A stretch of 64,000 bases of DNA from Cellulomonas sp. NTE-D12 (GCF_027923705.1 NZ_AP026442.1:1116001-1180000), one strand, 5' to 3'. Numbered from the stretch's first letter, positions 48,075-59,437 are shown. The notes: generated from the sequence alone by a model not told the origin. Program-made: numbers and translations.

Positions 48075-49004
48075 GTGCTGACCGTCACCGTGCCGTCGCA
48101 GGACCTGCTCGGCCGTCTGGCCGACCTGGCCGACCGGGTGCGGCTGGTCCGGTGGGACCTCGCGGCCCCGCTGGACGCGGACGTGGCGCCCGACGTGGAC
48201 GTGGTGGTGGTCCCGCACTACTTCGTCCGGCCCGGCGGCTTCGCCGTGCTGCACGGCCTGCCACGGCTGCGGCTGGTGCAGCTGCCCAGCGCCGGGTTCG
48301 AGCACGCCCTGCCGCACATGCCGGCGGGGATCACGCTGTGCAACGGCCGCGGCGTGCACAGCACCGGTACCGCGGAGCTCGCTCTCGCGCTGACGCTGGC
48401 GATGCAGCGGGGCCTGCCCGATGCGGTCGCGGCACAGGCTGACGGCCGGTGGAGCTCGCCGATGCTGCACTCGCTGGCCGACCGGCGGGTGGTGGTGGTC
48501 GGCGCCGGTTCGGTGGGTGCGGCGGTGGTGGCCCGGCTGCGGCCGTTCGAGGTGGACGTCGTCCAGGTCGGTCGTCGCGCGCGGGACACCGCCGACGGCC
48601 ACGTGCACGCCGTCACCGAGCTGCCCGACCTCGTCCCGGACGCCGACGTCGTCATCCTCGTCGTGCCGCTCGACGCCAGCACGTACCACCTGGTCGACGC
48701 CGACCTGCTGGCACGCATGAAGGACGGTGCGCTGCTGGTCAACCTGGCCCGCGGCCAGGTGGTCGACACCGACGCCCTGCTGGCGGAGCTGCGCGCCGGA
48801 CGGCTGCGGGCGGCGCTGGACGTCACCGACCCCGAGCCGCTGCCGCCGGACCACCCGCTCTGGCACGCCCCGAACGTGCTGATCACCGCCCACCAGGGCG
48901 GCAACACGGACGCCACGGAGCCCCGGGTGGCGGCGGTGGTCCGCAGGATGATCGAGGACCTCCTCGCCGGCCGTGAGCCGCAGAACGTCGTCGCCCGGAC
49001 CTGA
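48075..49004 (+). CDS. D-2-hydroxyacid dehydrogenase
   Basis: A 309-residue NAD(P)-dependent 2-hydroxyacid dehydrogenase. The dinucleotide site is VVVVGAGSVGAAVV; the catalytic residues are R226 (NLARGQ), E254 (DPEPLP) and H273 (TAHQGG). GTG 48075 follows AAGGGA at 48064-48069 and lies 11 nt after the acetyltransferase stop, so the two genes may be co-transcribed. Reduction of a 2-keto acid such as glyoxylate, hydroxypyruvate or a keto acid is expected; the substrate cannot be fixed. Confidence 0.88.
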   Translation: MLTVTVPSQDLLGRLADLADRVRLVRWDLAAPLDADVAPDVDVVVVPHYFVRPGGFAVLHGLPRLRLVQLPSAGFEHALPHMPAGITLCNGRGVHSTGTAELALALTLAMQRGLPDAVAAQADGRWSSPMLHSLADRRVVVVGAGSVGAAVVARLRPFEVDVVQVGRRARDTADGHVHAVTELPDLVPDADVVILVVPLDASTYHLVDADLLARMKDGALLVNLARGQVVDTDALLAELRAGRLRAALDVTDPEPLPPDHPLWHAPNVLITAHQGGNTDATEPRVAAVVRRMIEDLLAGREPQNVVART

Positions 49005-49025
49005 CCGGCGGCTCGGTCGGGCCTG

Positions 49026-50393
49026 CTACCGCCCGCGTCCGTACGCCTCGAGCGCCGCGCGCCGCTCCGTCGCGTGGTCGACCATCGGCGCGGGGTAGTC
49101 CCCGGGTGCGCGCTCACCGAGCGTCCACGGCTGGTGCACGGCGGGCGCCGGGACGTCCCGCAGCTCCGGAACCCAGCGGCGGACGTACGCACCGTCGGGG
49201 TCGAACCGCTGGGACTGCGTGACGGGGTTGAGCACCCGGAAGTACGGCGCCGCGTCGAACCCGGTCCCGGCGACCCACTGCCAGTTCAGCTGGTTCTGCG
49301 CGACGTCGCCGTCCACGAGCTGCGTCATGAAGTGCGCGGCGCCGCGCCGCCAGTCCAGGTGCAGGTCCTTGACCAGGAACGACGCGGTGACCATCCGGAC
49401 CCGGTTGTGCATCCAGCCGGTCTCGGCCAGCTGTCGCATGCCGGCGTCCACCAGCGGGTAGCCGGTCCGGCCCGCCGCCCAGGCCGCGAACGCCGCGTCG
49501 GCATCCGCGCCTCGGGCCCACGCCTCGTCGTGGACGACCGCGCGGAGCGACCGGTGCGCCGCCTCCGGCCGGTGCCACAGCACGTCGGCGTGGAACTCGC
49601 GCCAGGCGAGCTGACCGGTGAACACCTCGGCGGCCGCTGCGAGCTCGGGGTCGGCGGCGACCACCTGCTCGAGGCGGGCCAGCAGCGTCCGCGGATGGAC
49701 CTCGCCGAGCTTGAGTGCCGCCGAGAGCCGTGAGGTCCCGGGCCGGTCGGGACGGTCCCGGTCGGTCGCGTAGTCGCGCAGCGCACCGTCGACGAACCGG
49801 TCCCACGCCGTCCCCGCGGCACGCTCACCGCCCTCGTCGTCCCCGGGAACGCCGCCGTCGTCGGGCCTCGGGAGCGCCGCCCAGCCGTCGCCGCTCAACC
49901 GCTCCCACGTCACCGCGCCGGCAGGCGCCGCCGGTGCCGACCAGCCGTGCCGCTCCCACGCCCGCCGGAACGGCGTGAACACGGTGTACGGCGTGCCCTG
50001 CTGCGTGCGGAGCCGACCCGGTGCGACGGCGTACGGCGAACCGGTCCGCACCAGCGGTACGTCGAGGCTCGTCTCCACGGCGGCGTCCCGGCGTCGGCCG
50101 TACGGCTCGGTGGACGCGGACACGTGCACCTCGGTGGCCTCGACCTCGCGCGCGACGGCGGGTACGACGACCTCGGGCGCCCCCGTGCGGAGCACGAGCG
50201 TCCCGTCGAGCGACTTGTCCAGCGCCCGCAGGCTCGACGCGAGCCGGCCGAGGCGTGGAGCTCCCGCTGCGGCCACCAGGCGGGGGTCGACGACGAAGAG
50301 CGGCACCACCGGCTCACCGTCTCGCGTGGCGGCGAGCAGGGCCGGGTGGTCGGCGAGCCGCAGGTCGCGGCGGAACCACAGGACTGTCGGCAC
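49026..50393 (-). CDS. phrB: Deoxyribodipyrimidine (CPD) photolyase
   Basis: A 455-residue class I photolyase that repairs cyclobutane pyrimidine dimers with blue light. The start TVLWFRRDLRLADHPAL is typical. The FAD domain holds GEVHPRT, GQLAWREFHADVLWHRPE, MHNRVRMVTASFLVKDLHLDW-type helices broken across the fold, and QNQLNWQWVAGTGFDAAPY with the electron-transfer tryptophans. GTG 50393 has TAGCGT six bases upstream and no ribosome site. The gene faces the dehydrogenase with a 21-nt gap. Confidence 0.95.
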   Translation of the reverse strand: MPTVLWFRRDLRLADHPALLAATRDGEPVVPLFVVDPRLVAAAGAPRLGRLASSLRALDKSLDGTLVLRTGAPEVVVPAVAREVEATEVHVSASTEPYGRRRDAAVETSLDVPLVRTGSPYAVAPGRLRTQQGTPYTVFTPFRRAWERHGWSAPAAPAGAVTWERLSGDGWAALPRPDDGGVPGDDEGGERAAGTAWDRFVDGALRDYATDRDRPDRPGTSRLSAALKLGEVHPRTLLARLEQVVAADPELAAAAEVFTGQLAWREFHADVLWHRPEAAHRSLRAVVHDEAWARGADADAAFAAWAAGRTGYPLVDAGMRQLAETGWMHNRVRMVTASFLVKDLHLDWRRGAAHFMTQLVDGDVAQNQLNWQWVAGTGFDAAPYFRVLNPVTQSQRFDPDGAYVRRWVPELRDVPAPAVHQPWTLGERAPGDYPAPMVDHATERRAALEAYGRGR

Positions 50394-50399
50394 AGGCCG

Positions 50400-50405
50400 A
50401 CGCTA
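50400..50405 (-). promoter_or_regulatory. -10 box of leaderless phrB
   Basis: On the minus strand TAGCGT is followed by six bases and GTG 50393. Confidence 0.5.
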
Positions 50406-50471
50406 CGGCGCGGGCGTGGGTCCGGCGCGGGCAGCCGCCGACGCCGACCGGCGCCCTGGCGGCCCGGGCCC

Positions 50472-51059
50472 TCAGACGGTGCCGCGGTCCGGCGTCGTGC
50501 CCGTCAGCGAGCGCAGGTCGTCGAGGACGGCCGTCTGCAGCTCGGCCAGCGACCGGTGCTCGCCCTCGGCGATCCACTGCCCGAACGCCACGCTGAAGAC
50601 GGTGCTGCCGGACTCCGCGGCGAGCGTGGCGGCCGGCTCGGAGGTCCCCCGTGCGACCAGCGCGGCGCGCATCGTCCGGGCGAGCCCGGCCATCTTGTGC
50701 CGCTCCCGCTCGAGCAGGGCGGGGTGCTCCGCGATGACGGCGCGGCGCAGGCGCGCCCAGCCGCGCAGGTCGTCGGGGAACAGCTCGGCGCCGGCGCGCA
50801 GCCCGGCAGCGACGACGTCGAGCGCCGGGGCGTCGGCGGGCGCCGCACGCAGGCCCTCGACGACCGCGTCCACCAGCCGCGACTGACCGTCGAACAGCAC
50901 CTCACGCTTGTCCGGGAAGTGCCGGAAGAACGTCCGCTCGCTCACGCCGACGGCCGCGGCGATGTCGGCGGCGGTCGTCTGCTCGAACCCGCGCTCGGTG
51001 AACAGCTCCAGCGCGGCGGCCTGCAGACGTTCCCGCGTGCCCGGTTCCCAGCGCACCAT
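50472..51059 (-). CDS. TetR-family regulator (divergent to SDR gene)
   Basis: A 195-residue TetR regulator. The DNA-binding helices are at residues about 10-50 (ALELFTERGFEQTTAADIAA, then GVSERTFFRHFPDK). The C-terminal domain is all-helical with no recognised ligand signature. The gene is divergent from an NAD-dependent epimerase-like gene, and the 91-nt gap contains two near-identical 21-bp elements, so it probably represses both genes. TAGACT six bases before ATG 51059 predicts a leaderless message that overlaps the first element. Confidence 0.9.
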   Translation of the reverse strand: MVRWEPGTRERLQAAALELFTERGFEQTTAADIAAAVGVSERTFFRHFPDKREVLFDGQSRLVDAVVEGLRAAPADAPALDVVAAGLRAGAELFPDDLRGWARLRRAVIAEHPALLERERHKMAGLARTMRAALVARGTSEPAATLAAESGSTVFSVAFGQWIAEGEHRSLAELQTAVLDDLRSLTGTTPDRGTV

Positions 51060-51065
51060 CCGCCC

Positions 51066-51071
51066 AGTCTA
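51066..51071 (-). promoter_or_regulatory. -10 box of leaderless tetR
   Basis: On the minus strand TAGACT is followed by six bases and ATG 51059; it abuts the first operator repeat. Confidence 0.5.
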
Positions 51072-51121
51072 GTGATGACAGCCGCTGACATTGGATCTAG
51101 AGTGATGTCTGTCGCTGACAT
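51071..51121. promoter_or_regulatory. Repeated operator between tetR and SDR gene
   Basis: Two 21-bp direct repeats, 51071-51091 and 51101-51121, agree at 18 positions and start 30 bp apart (about three helical turns). The second contains the inverted pair ATGTC/GACAT with a 7-nt centre; a further GACAT occurs at 51126-51130. TAGAGT (51098-51103) between them may be the -10 box of the SDR gene. Confidence 0.65.
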
Positions 51122-51150
51122 CGGCGACATCTGTCGAGAGGGAGAGTCCC

Positions 51151-52041
51151 ATGCATGTCTTCGTCACCGGAGCCTCCGGGTGGATCGGCTCCGCCGCCGT
51201 CGACGAGCTGCTCGCCGCCGGCCACACCGTCACCGGGCTCGCCCGCTCGAACTCGTCAGCTGCGGCGCTGGCGGCCAAGGGTGTCACCGTGCTGCGTGGC
51301 GACCTCGACGACCTGGGCGCGATCCGGTCGGGCTCCCTCGCCGCCGATGCGGTGCTGCACCTGGCCAACAAGCACGACTGGTCGAACCCGGCCGCGTCCA
51401 TCGCGGCGGAGCGTGGCGCGGTGGAGACGATCGGGGAGGCGCTCGCCGGTACCGGGAAGGCCTTCCTGCTCGCCTCAGGTGTGGCAGGACTGACCGCCGG
51501 ACGCGCCGCGACCGAGTCGGACCCGTCGCCGTTCCACGGCCCCGACTCGCCGCGCGGCGGCACGGAGAACCTGGCGCTCGGCCTGCCCGGCGTGCGGTCG
51601 GTCGCGCTGCGGTTCGCGCCGACCGTGCACGGTGCGCGGGACCACGGGTTCATCGCGGCGATCACGGCGGTCGCCCGGCAGAAGGGTGTCTCCGGCTACC
51701 CCGGCGACGGCACCAACCGCTGGGCCGCCGTGCACCGGTCGGACGCCGCCCGGCTGGTGGCGCTGGCGCTGGCGGCGGCGCCGGCGGGCACCCGGGTGCA
51801 CGCGGTGGCCGAGGAGGGTGTTCCGGTGCGGCAGATCGCCGAGGCGATCGGTGCTGCGGTCGGTGTACCCGTCCGGTCGGTGGACCCCGACGACGTCGCC
51901 GAGCACTTCGGCTGGATCGGCACGTTCTTCGGCATGGACCTGCAGGCCACCAGCGACGCGACCCGTGACCTGCTCGGATGGACGCCCACCGGCCCCACGC
52001 TGCTCGAGGACGTCGCGGCCGGCGCCTACAGCCTCGCCTGA
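51151..52041 (+). CDS. NAD(P)-dependent epimerase/SDR protein
   Basis: A 296-residue atypical short-chain dehydrogenase. The cofactor loop is VTGASGWIGSAAVDEL near the N-terminus, with ARSNSS after the second strand, which tends to favour NADPH. The usual YxxxK pair is not visible; this subgroup often lacks it, so catalysis is uncertain. The start has a purine-rich ribosome site (51136-51146). Likely expressed when the divergent TetR protein binds its ligand, perhaps a toxic small molecule (inference). Confidence 0.85.
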   Translation: MHVFVTGASGWIGSAAVDELLAAGHTVTGLARSNSSAAALAAKGVTVLRGDLDDLGAIRSGSLAADAVLHLANKHDWSNPAASIAAERGAVETIGEALAGTGKAFLLASGVAGLTAGRAATESDPSPFHGPDSPRGGTENLALGLPGVRSVALRFAPTVHGARDHGFIAAITAVARQKGVSGYPGDGTNRWAAVHRSDAARLVALALAAAPAGTRVHAVAEEGVPVRQIAEAIGAAVGVPVRSVDPDDVAEHFGWIGTFFGMDLQATSDATRDLLGWTPTGPTLLEDVAAGAYSLA

Positions 52042-52049
52042 CAGGCAGG

Positions 52050-52075
52050 GGCCGACGACCACCCGGTCGTCGGCC
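52050..52075. terminator. Bidirectional hairpin between SDR gene and GAPDH gene
   Basis: GGCCGACGACC (52050-52060) and GGTCGTCGGCC (52065-52075) form a perfect 11-bp stem with a 4-nt loop in the gap between two convergent genes. Confidence 0.7.
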
Positions 52076-52101
52076 ACCGGCGGGAGCAGGGGGAGCGACG
52101 A

Positions 52102-53730
<1,629 letters not shown>

Positions 53731-53887
53731 GAATGCCAGGTGGTCTTCGTGGCGTTCCGCGGTGCACCTGCCGGGCGGCGTGGACGCTCACCCAGCGGGA
53801 CGGCCTCTTCTCTCCACGTGAGACGGACGTACCGTTGGCGGGCGCCACCAGGCGGTGGCCACCGTCACGCCCGAGGAGATGCCCGCG

Positions 53888-55750
53888 ATGAGCCGTCCGC
53901 TGCGCTCACGTACCTCGACCCACGGCCGCAACATGGCCGGTGCCCGTGCGCTGTGGCGCGCGACCGGCATGGGTGCCGACGACTTCGGCAAGCCGATCAT
54001 CGCGATCGCGAACTCCTACACCCAGTTCGTCCCGGGCCACGTGCACCTGAAGGACATGGGCGACCTGGTCGCCTCCGCGATCCGCGACGCCGGCGGCGTG
54101 GCCAAGGAGTTCAACACGATCGCGGTCGACGACGGCATCGCGATGGGCCACGGCGGGATGCTCTACTCGCTGCCCAGCCGCGACCTCATCGCCGACTCGG
54201 TCGAGTACATGGTCAACGCGCACACCGCGGACGCGCTCGTCTGCATCTCCAACTGCGACAAGATCACGCCCGGCATGCTGATGGCCGCGCTGCGGCTGAA
54301 CATCCCCACGGTGTTCGTCTCCGGTGGCCCGATGGAGGCCGGCAAGGCCGTCGTCGCGGACGGCGTCGCCAGCACGCACCTGAACCTGATCAACGCGATC
54401 AACTACTCGGTGGACGACAACGTGTCGGACGACGCCCTCGGCCTGGTCGAGGCGAACGCCTGCCCCACCTGTGGGTCCTGCTCAGGCATGTTCACGGCCA
54501 ACTCGATGAACTGCCTGACCGAGGCGCTCGGCCTCTCCCTCCCGGGCAACGGCTCGACCCTGGCGACGCACGTCGCGCGCCGCGAGCTGTTCCTCGAGGC
54601 GGGGCGCACGGTGGTCGAGCTGGCCAAGCGCTACTACGAGGACGACGACGACACCGTCACGCCGCGCGGCATCGCGACCAAGGCGGCGTTCGCCAACGCG
54701 ATGACCCTCGACGTCGCCATGGGCGGCTCCACCAACACGGTGCTGCACATCCTCGCGGCGGCGCAGGAGGCCGGCGTCGACTTCACGCTGGCCGACATCG
54801 ACGGGCTGTCCCGCCGCGTCCCCTGCCTGAGCAAGGTGGCGCCGAACCACCCCGACTTCCACATGGAGGACGTGCACCGTGCCGGCGGCATCCCCGCGCT
54901 GCTCGGTGAGCTGGACCGGGCCGGTCTGCTGGACCACGACGTGACCAGCGTGCACACCCCGACGCTGCGCGCCTGGCTGGACGACTGGGACGTGCGCGGC
55001 GGCAAGGCGACCGACCGGGCGCTCGAGCTGTTCCACGCTGCGCCCGGTGGCGTGCGGACCACCCAGGCGTTCTCCACCGCCAACCGCTGGGACCACCTCG
55101 ACACCGACGCCGCGAACGGCTGCATCCGCGACGTCGCGCACGCGTACACGGTCGAGGGCGGTCTGGCGGTGCTGCGCGGCAACCTCGCCGACGACGGCGC
55201 GATCATCAAGACCGCCGGCATCGACCCCGAGCTGTTCCACTTCGTCGGCACGGCCGTCGTCTGCGAGTCGCAGGAGGACGCGGTCGACAAGATCCTGTCC
55301 AAGCAGGTGAAGCCCGGTGACGTCGTCGTCGTCCGGTACGAGGGGCCGTCCGGCGGTCCCGGCATGCAGGAGATGCTCTACCCGACCTCGTTCATCAAGG
55401 GTCGCGGCCTGGGCAAGGTGTGCGCCCTGATCACCGACGGCCGGTTCTCCGGCGGGTCCAGCGGCATCTCGGTGGGGCACGTGTCCCCGGAGGCAGCCGC
55501 CGGCGGCACCATCGGCCTGGTCGAGGACGGCGACGAGATCGAGATCGACGTCGAGACGCGGCTGATCAGGCTGAACGTGCCGGACGACGTGCTCGCGGCG
55601 CGCCGCGCCAAGATGGAGGCGTCCGAGCGGCCGTGGCAGCCGGTGGACCGCGAACGGTACGTGTCCCAGGCGCTGCAGGCGTACGCGGCGATGGCGACGT
55701 CCGCCGACCGCGGGGCGGTGCGCGACCTGTCGCGGATCCGGCGCGGCTGA
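53888..55750 (+). CDS. ilvD: Dihydroxy-acid dehydratase, E. coli type ([4Fe-4S] class)
   Basis: A 620-residue DHAD, the third common step of Ile/Val/Leu synthesis. It is close to E. coli IlvD throughout: [23 protein letters not shown] start, [20 protein letters not shown], and [18 protein letters not shown]. The Gly in VPGHVHL replaces the cysteine that [2Fe-2S] enzymes use there, placing it in the oxygen-sensitive [4Fe-4S] class. I chose ATG 53888, which has GAGGAGA 8 nt upstream; ATG 53879 lies within that site. A second ilvD follows after 91 nt. Confidence 0.94.
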   Translation: MSRPLRSRTSTHGRNMAGARALWRATGMGADDFGKPIIAIANSYTQFVPGHVHLKDMGDLVASAIRDAGGVAKEFNTIAVDDGIAMGHGGMLYSLPSRDLIADSVEYMVNAHTADALVCISNCDKITPGMLMAALRLNIPTVFVSGGPMEAGKAVVADGVASTHLNLINAINYSVDDNVSDDALGLVEANACPTCGSCSGMFTANSMNCLTEALGLSLPGNGSTLATHVARRELFLEAGRTVVELAKRYYEDDDDTVTPRGIATKAAFANAMTLDVAMGGSTNTVLHILAAAQEAGVDFTLADIDGLSRRVPCLSKVAPNHPDFHMEDVHRAGGIPALLGELDRAGLLDHDVTSVHTPTLRAWLDDWDVRGGKATDRALELFHAAPGGVRTTQAFSTANRWDHLDTDAANGCIRDVAHAYTVEGGLAVLRGNLADDGAIIKTAGIDPELFHFVGTAVVCESQEDAVDKILSKQVKPGDVVVVRYEGPSGGPGMQEMLYPTSFIKGRGLGKVCALITDGRFSGGSSGISVGHVSPEAAAGGTIGLVEDGDEIEIDVETRLIRLNVPDDVLAARRAKMEASERPWQPVDRERYVSQALQAYAAMATSADRGAVRDLSRIRRG

Positions 55751-55827
55751 GTCGTCGGGACTTCGCGGCCGTGCGGCGCGCGCATGAACGCGGGGACGCC
55801 GTCCGGGCCGGTCAGGTAAGGGCGACC

Positions 55828-55833
55828 TACACT
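55828..55833 (+). promoter_or_regulatory. -10 box of second ilvD
   Basis: TACACT ends 8 nt before ATG 55842 with no ribosome site, so this ilvD probably has its own leaderless transcript. Confidence 0.5.
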
Positions 55834-55841
55834 CCGTGGGC

Positions 55842-57560
55842 ATGACGGCCACCGCAGGTGCAGGCAGCGACGGGATCGACCTCAAGCCGCGCTCGCGGCA
55901 GGTGACGGACGGCATCGAGGCGACGGCGGCGCGCGGCATGCTGCGCGCGGTCGGCCTGGGCGACGAGGACTTCGCCAAGCCGCAGATCGGCGTCGCCAGC
56001 TCGTGGAACGAGATCACGCCGTGCAACCTGTCGCTGCAACGACTGGCGCAGGCCGTGAAGGGCGGGGTGCACGCCGCGGGCGGCTACCCGCTGGAGTTCG
56101 GCACCATCTCGGTGTCCGACGGCATCTCCATGGGCCACGAGGGCATGCACTTCTCGCTGGTCAGCCGCGACGTGATCGCCGACTCGGTGGAGACCGTGAT
56201 GATGGCCGAGCGGCTCGACGGCTCGGTGCTGCTGGCCGGCTGCGACAAGTCGCTGCCCGGCATGCTGATGGCCGCAGCCCGGCTGGACCTGGCCAGCGTG
56301 TTCCTCTACGCCGGCACGATCATGCCGGGCTGGGTCAAGCTCGAGGACGGCACCGAGAAGGACGTGACGATCATCGACGCGTTCGAAGCGGTGGGCGCCT
56401 GCGCTCGGGGCCTGATGAGCCGCGGCGACCTGGACCGGATCGAACGGGCCATCTGCCCCGGTGAGGGCGCCTGCGGCGGCATGTACACCGCCAACACCAT
56501 GGCGTCGGTGGCCGAGGCGCTCGGCATGTCGCTGCCCGGGTCGGCCGCGCCGCCGTCGGCCGACCGCCGCCGCGACAGCTACGCCCACCGCTCCGGCGAG
56601 GCCGTGGTCAACCTGCTGCGGCAGGGCATCACGGCGCGCCAGATCATGACGAAGGAGGCGTTCGAGAACGCCATCGCGGTGGTGATGGCCTTCGGCGGCT
56701 CCACCAACGCCGTGCTGCACCTGCTGGCGATCGCGCACGAGGCGCAGGTGGACCTCACGCTCGACGACTTCTCGCGCGTCGCCGCGCGGGTGCCGCACCT
56801 CGGGGACCTCAAGCCGTTCGGCCGGTACGTGATGTACGACGTCGACCGGGTCGGTGGCGTCCCCGTCGTGATGAAGGCCCTGCTCGACGCGGGGCTGCTG
56901 CACGGCGACTGCCTGACCGTCACGGGCCGCACGGTCGCGGAGAACCTCGCGGACATCGACCCGCCGGACCCGGACGGGGTGATCCTGCGCGCGCTGGACA
57001 ACCCGATCCACCGGACGGGCGGCATCACCATCCTGGGCGGCAGCCTGGTGCCCGAGGGTGCCGTGGTGAAGTCGGCCGGCTTCGACTCGGACGTGTTCGA
57101 GGGCACCGCGCGGGTGTTCGAGCGCGAGCGGGCGGCGCTGGACGCCCTGGAGGACGGCACGATCCAGGCGGGCGACGTGGTGGTGATCCGCTACGAGGGC
57201 CCGAAGGGCGGTCCCGGCATGCGGGAGATGCTCGCCATCACCGGCGCGATCAAGGGTGCCGGCCTCGGCAAGGACGTGCTGCTGGTCACCGACGGTCGGT
57301 TCTCGGGCGGCACCACCGGCCTGTGCGTCGGCCACATCGCCCCCGAGGCCGTCGACGGCGGCCCCATCGCGTTCGTCCGGGACGGCGACCGGATCCGCCT
57401 CGACGTCGCGAACGCCCGCCTCGACCTGCTGGTGGACGCCGAGGAGCTGGCCGCGCGGCGCGAGGGCTGGACGCCGATCGCCCCACGCTTCACCACCGGC
57501 GTGCTCGGCAAGTACCAGAAGCTGGTCGGCTCGGCGTCCCGCGGAGCGGTGCTCGGCTGA
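55842..57560 (+). CDS. ilvD: Dihydroxy-acid dehydratase, mycobacterial/plant type ([2Fe-2S] class)
   Basis: A 572-residue DHAD similar to M. tuberculosis and plant enzymes. It has ITPCNLS, with the first cluster cysteine, then [12 protein letters not shown] and [12 protein letters not shown]; the three cysteines define the oxygen-stable [2Fe-2S] class. The C-terminal [16 protein letters not shown] is intact, so both neighbouring DHADs look functional. ATG 55842 matches the family better than GTG 55836. It is closer in type to the DHAD expected for the ilvBNC genes downstream. Confidence 0.95.
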   Translation: MTATAGAGSDGIDLKPRSRQVTDGIEATAARGMLRAVGLGDEDFAKPQIGVASSWNEITPCNLSLQRLAQAVKGGVHAAGGYPLEFGTISVSDGISMGHEGMHFSLVSRDVIADSVETVMMAERLDGSVLLAGCDKSLPGMLMAAARLDLASVFLYAGTIMPGWVKLEDGTEKDVTIIDAFEAVGACARGLMSRGDLDRIERAICPGEGACGGMYTANTMASVAEALGMSLPGSAAPPSADRRRDSYAHRSGEAVVNLLRQGITARQIMTKEAFENAIAVVMAFGGSTNAVLHLLAIAHEAQVDLTLDDFSRVAARVPHLGDLKPFGRYVMYDVDRVGGVPVVMKALLDAGLLHGDCLTVTGRTVAENLADIDPPDPDGVILRALDNPIHRTGGITILGGSLVPEGAVVKSAGFDSDVFEGTARVFERERAALDALEDGTIQAGDVVVIRYEGPKGGPGMREMLAITGAIKGAGLGKDVLLVTDGRFSGGTTGLCVGHIAPEAVDGGPIAFVRDGDRIRLDVANARLDLLVDAEELAARREGWTPIAPRFTTGVLGKYQKLVGSASRGAVLG

Positions 57561-57566
57561 TCCTGT

Positions 57567-57600
57567 CCGGGCCGCTCGCGGGCGGTTGCCGCCGGCCCGG
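57567..57600 (+). terminator. Hairpin after second ilvD
   Basis: CCGGGCCG (57567-57574) pairs with CGGCCCGG (57593-57600); an inner GGCGG/CCGCC hairpin (57581-57593) competes with the last pair. No T run. Confidence 0.4.
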
Positions 57601-57635
57601 CTGGCGGTGCCCCCTCGGTCGGGTTTGATGGACGG

Positions 57636-59348
57636 GTGACCTTCACCCCCGCCGACGCGCCGTGGTGGACGCGTGCCGTCGTCTACCAGATCTACCCCCG
57701 CTCCTTCGCCGACTCCGACGGTGACGGCATGGGTGACCTGCGCGGGATCCTCGAGCACGTCGACCACCTGGTGGACCTCGGCGTGGACGTCGTCTGGCTG
57801 TCGCCGGTGTACCGCAGCCCGCAGGACGACAACGGCTACGACATCAGCGACTACCAGGACGTCGACCCGATGTTCGGCACGTTGGCGGACCTGGACGAGC
57901 TGATCGACACGCTGCACGGCCACGGCATCCGGCTGGTGATGGACCTCGTCGTCAACCACACGTCCGACGCGCACCCGTGGTTCGTCGCCTCGCGCTCGTC
58001 GAAGGACGACCCCAAGCGGGACTGGTACTGGTGGCGGCCGGCGCGCGCCGGCATGGAGCCGGGCACGGCCGGTGCCGAGCCGAACAACTGGGGCTCCTTC
58101 TTCTCGGGTCCGGCGTGGCAGTACGACCAGGCGACGGGCGAGTACTACCTGCACCTGTTCTCCAGCCGCCAGCCCGACCTGAACTGGGAGAACCCCGACG
58201 TCCGCGCGGCCGTCTACTCGATGATGCGCTGGTGGCTCGACCGCGGGGTCGACGGCTTCCGGATGGACGTCATCAACCTGATCTCCAAGGACCCGCGGCT
58301 GCCCGACGGTGAGGCGCAGCACGGTGCCCACGCCGGTCCGTTGGTGGCCAACGGCCCACGGGTGCACGAGTTCCTCGCGGAGATGTACCGGGAGGTGTTC
58401 GCCGGACGGGCCGACAAGCTGATCACCGTGGGGGAGACCCCCGGTGCCACGGTGGCCGACGGTGAGCGCTACACCGACCCCGCGCGGCACGAGCTCGACA
58501 TGGTGTTCACCTTCGAGCACGTCGACCTCGACCACGGTCCGGGCGGCAAGTTCGACGTGCGGCCGCTGAAGCTGACCGACCTGAAGGCGGTGCTGGGCCG
58601 GTGGCAGGTCGGGCTCGCCGAGCGGGGCTGGAACTCGCTCTACTGGGACAACCACGACCAGCCGCGGATCGTCTCGCGGTGGGGTGACGACGGGCGCTAC
58701 CGCCGAGAGTCCGCCCGGATGCTCGCCACCGTCCTGCACCTGCACCGCGGCACGCCGTACGTGTACCAGGGCGAGGAGCTGGGCATGACGAACGCCCACT
58801 GGGACACGTTCGACCACTACCGGGACATCGAGTCGCTCCGGTACGTCGAGGAGATGCGCGCCGCCGGGACGCTGACCGACCAGCAGCTGCTCGCGGCGCT
58901 CGCGGCGATGAGCCGGGACAACGCCCGCACGCCGATGCAGTGGGACGACTCGCCGCAGGCGGGGTTCACCACCGGCCAGCCGTGGCTGCCGGTCAACGTG
59001 AACCGCACGACGATCAACGCGCGCGAGGACCGGGCCGACCCGGACTCGGTGTTCGCCCACTACCGCCGGCTGATCGCGCTGCGCCACGACCACGCGGTGG
59101 TGGCGCTGGGCGACTTCACCATGGTGCTGCCGGACGACGAGCACGTGTACGCGTTCACGCGCCGCCTCGGCGCCGAGGAGCTGCTGGTGCTCGGCAACTT
59201 CACGGGGGACCCGCAGCCGGTGGCGCTCGACGACCCGTGGCCCGCCGACGCGGAGGTGCTGATCGGCTCGTACCCGGGCCGGACCCCGGGACCCGACACG
59301 GCCCTGCGCCCGTGGGAGGCGCGCGTCTACCGCAGGCTGCACGCGTGA
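57636..59348 (+). CDS. GH13 alpha-glucosidase (oligo-1,6-glucosidase-like)
   Basis: A 570-residue cytoplasmic GH13 enzyme. It starts WWTRAVVYQIYPRSFADSDG; the nucleophile is D211 (GFRMDVINLISK), acid E267 (TVGETPG) and the third Asp is in YWDNHDQPR. MDVINLISK is typical of the oligo-1,6-glucosidase/alpha-glucosidase subgroup, which releases glucose from short malto- or isomalto-oligosaccharides. It sits alone among ilv genes; TTTGAT six bases before GTG 57636 could be its promoter. Trehalose-6-phosphate hydrolase is a less likely alternative. Confidence 0.9.
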   Translation: MTFTPADAPWWTRAVVYQIYPRSFADSDGDGMGDLRGILEHVDHLVDLGVDVVWLSPVYRSPQDDNGYDISDYQDVDPMFGTLADLDELIDTLHGHGIRLVMDLVVNHTSDAHPWFVASRSSKDDPKRDWYWWRPARAGMEPGTAGAEPNNWGSFFSGPAWQYDQATGEYYLHLFSSRQPDLNWENPDVRAAVYSMMRWWLDRGVDGFRMDVINLISKDPRLPDGEAQHGAHAGPLVANGPRVHEFLAEMYREVFAGRADKLITVGETPGATVADGERYTDPARHELDMVFTFEHVDLDHGPGGKFDVRPLKLTDLKAVLGRWQVGLAERGWNSLYWDNHDQPRIVSRWGDDGRYRRESARMLATVLHLHRGTPYVYQGEELGMTNAHWDTFDHYRDIESLRYVEEMRAAGTLTDQQLLAALAAMSRDNARTPMQWDDSPQAGFTTGQPWLPVNVNRTTINAREDRADPDSVFAHYRRLIALRHDHAVVALGDFTMVLPDDEHVYAFTRRLGAEELLVLGNFTGDPQPVALDDPWPADAEVLIGSYPGRTPGPDTALRPWEARVYRRLHA

Positions 59349-59400
59349 CGTCCCGCGATCCGAGACCGTGCACCGCGATGTGAGACGGACCGGCCCACGC

Positions 59401-59430
59401 GTGACAGCGCGTGGGCCCGTGGCGTAGTGT
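59401..59430 (+). promoter_or_regulatory. ilvBNC promoter
   Basis: GTGACA (59401-59406), 18-nt spacer, TAGTGT (59425-59430). The predicted start falls at about 59437, next to the leader-peptide start. Confidence 0.6.
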
Positions 59431-59437
59431 CCGGCGG

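Noticed and set aside
53888..57560. Tandem ilvD as a simple recent duplication
   Set aside because: The two proteins differ in length and cluster motifs and belong to separate classes.
55827..59342. Minus-strand open frame of 1,171 codons opposite ilvD and the GH13 gene
   Set aside because: Shadow frame caused by high GC; the plus-strand genes carry all family motifs.
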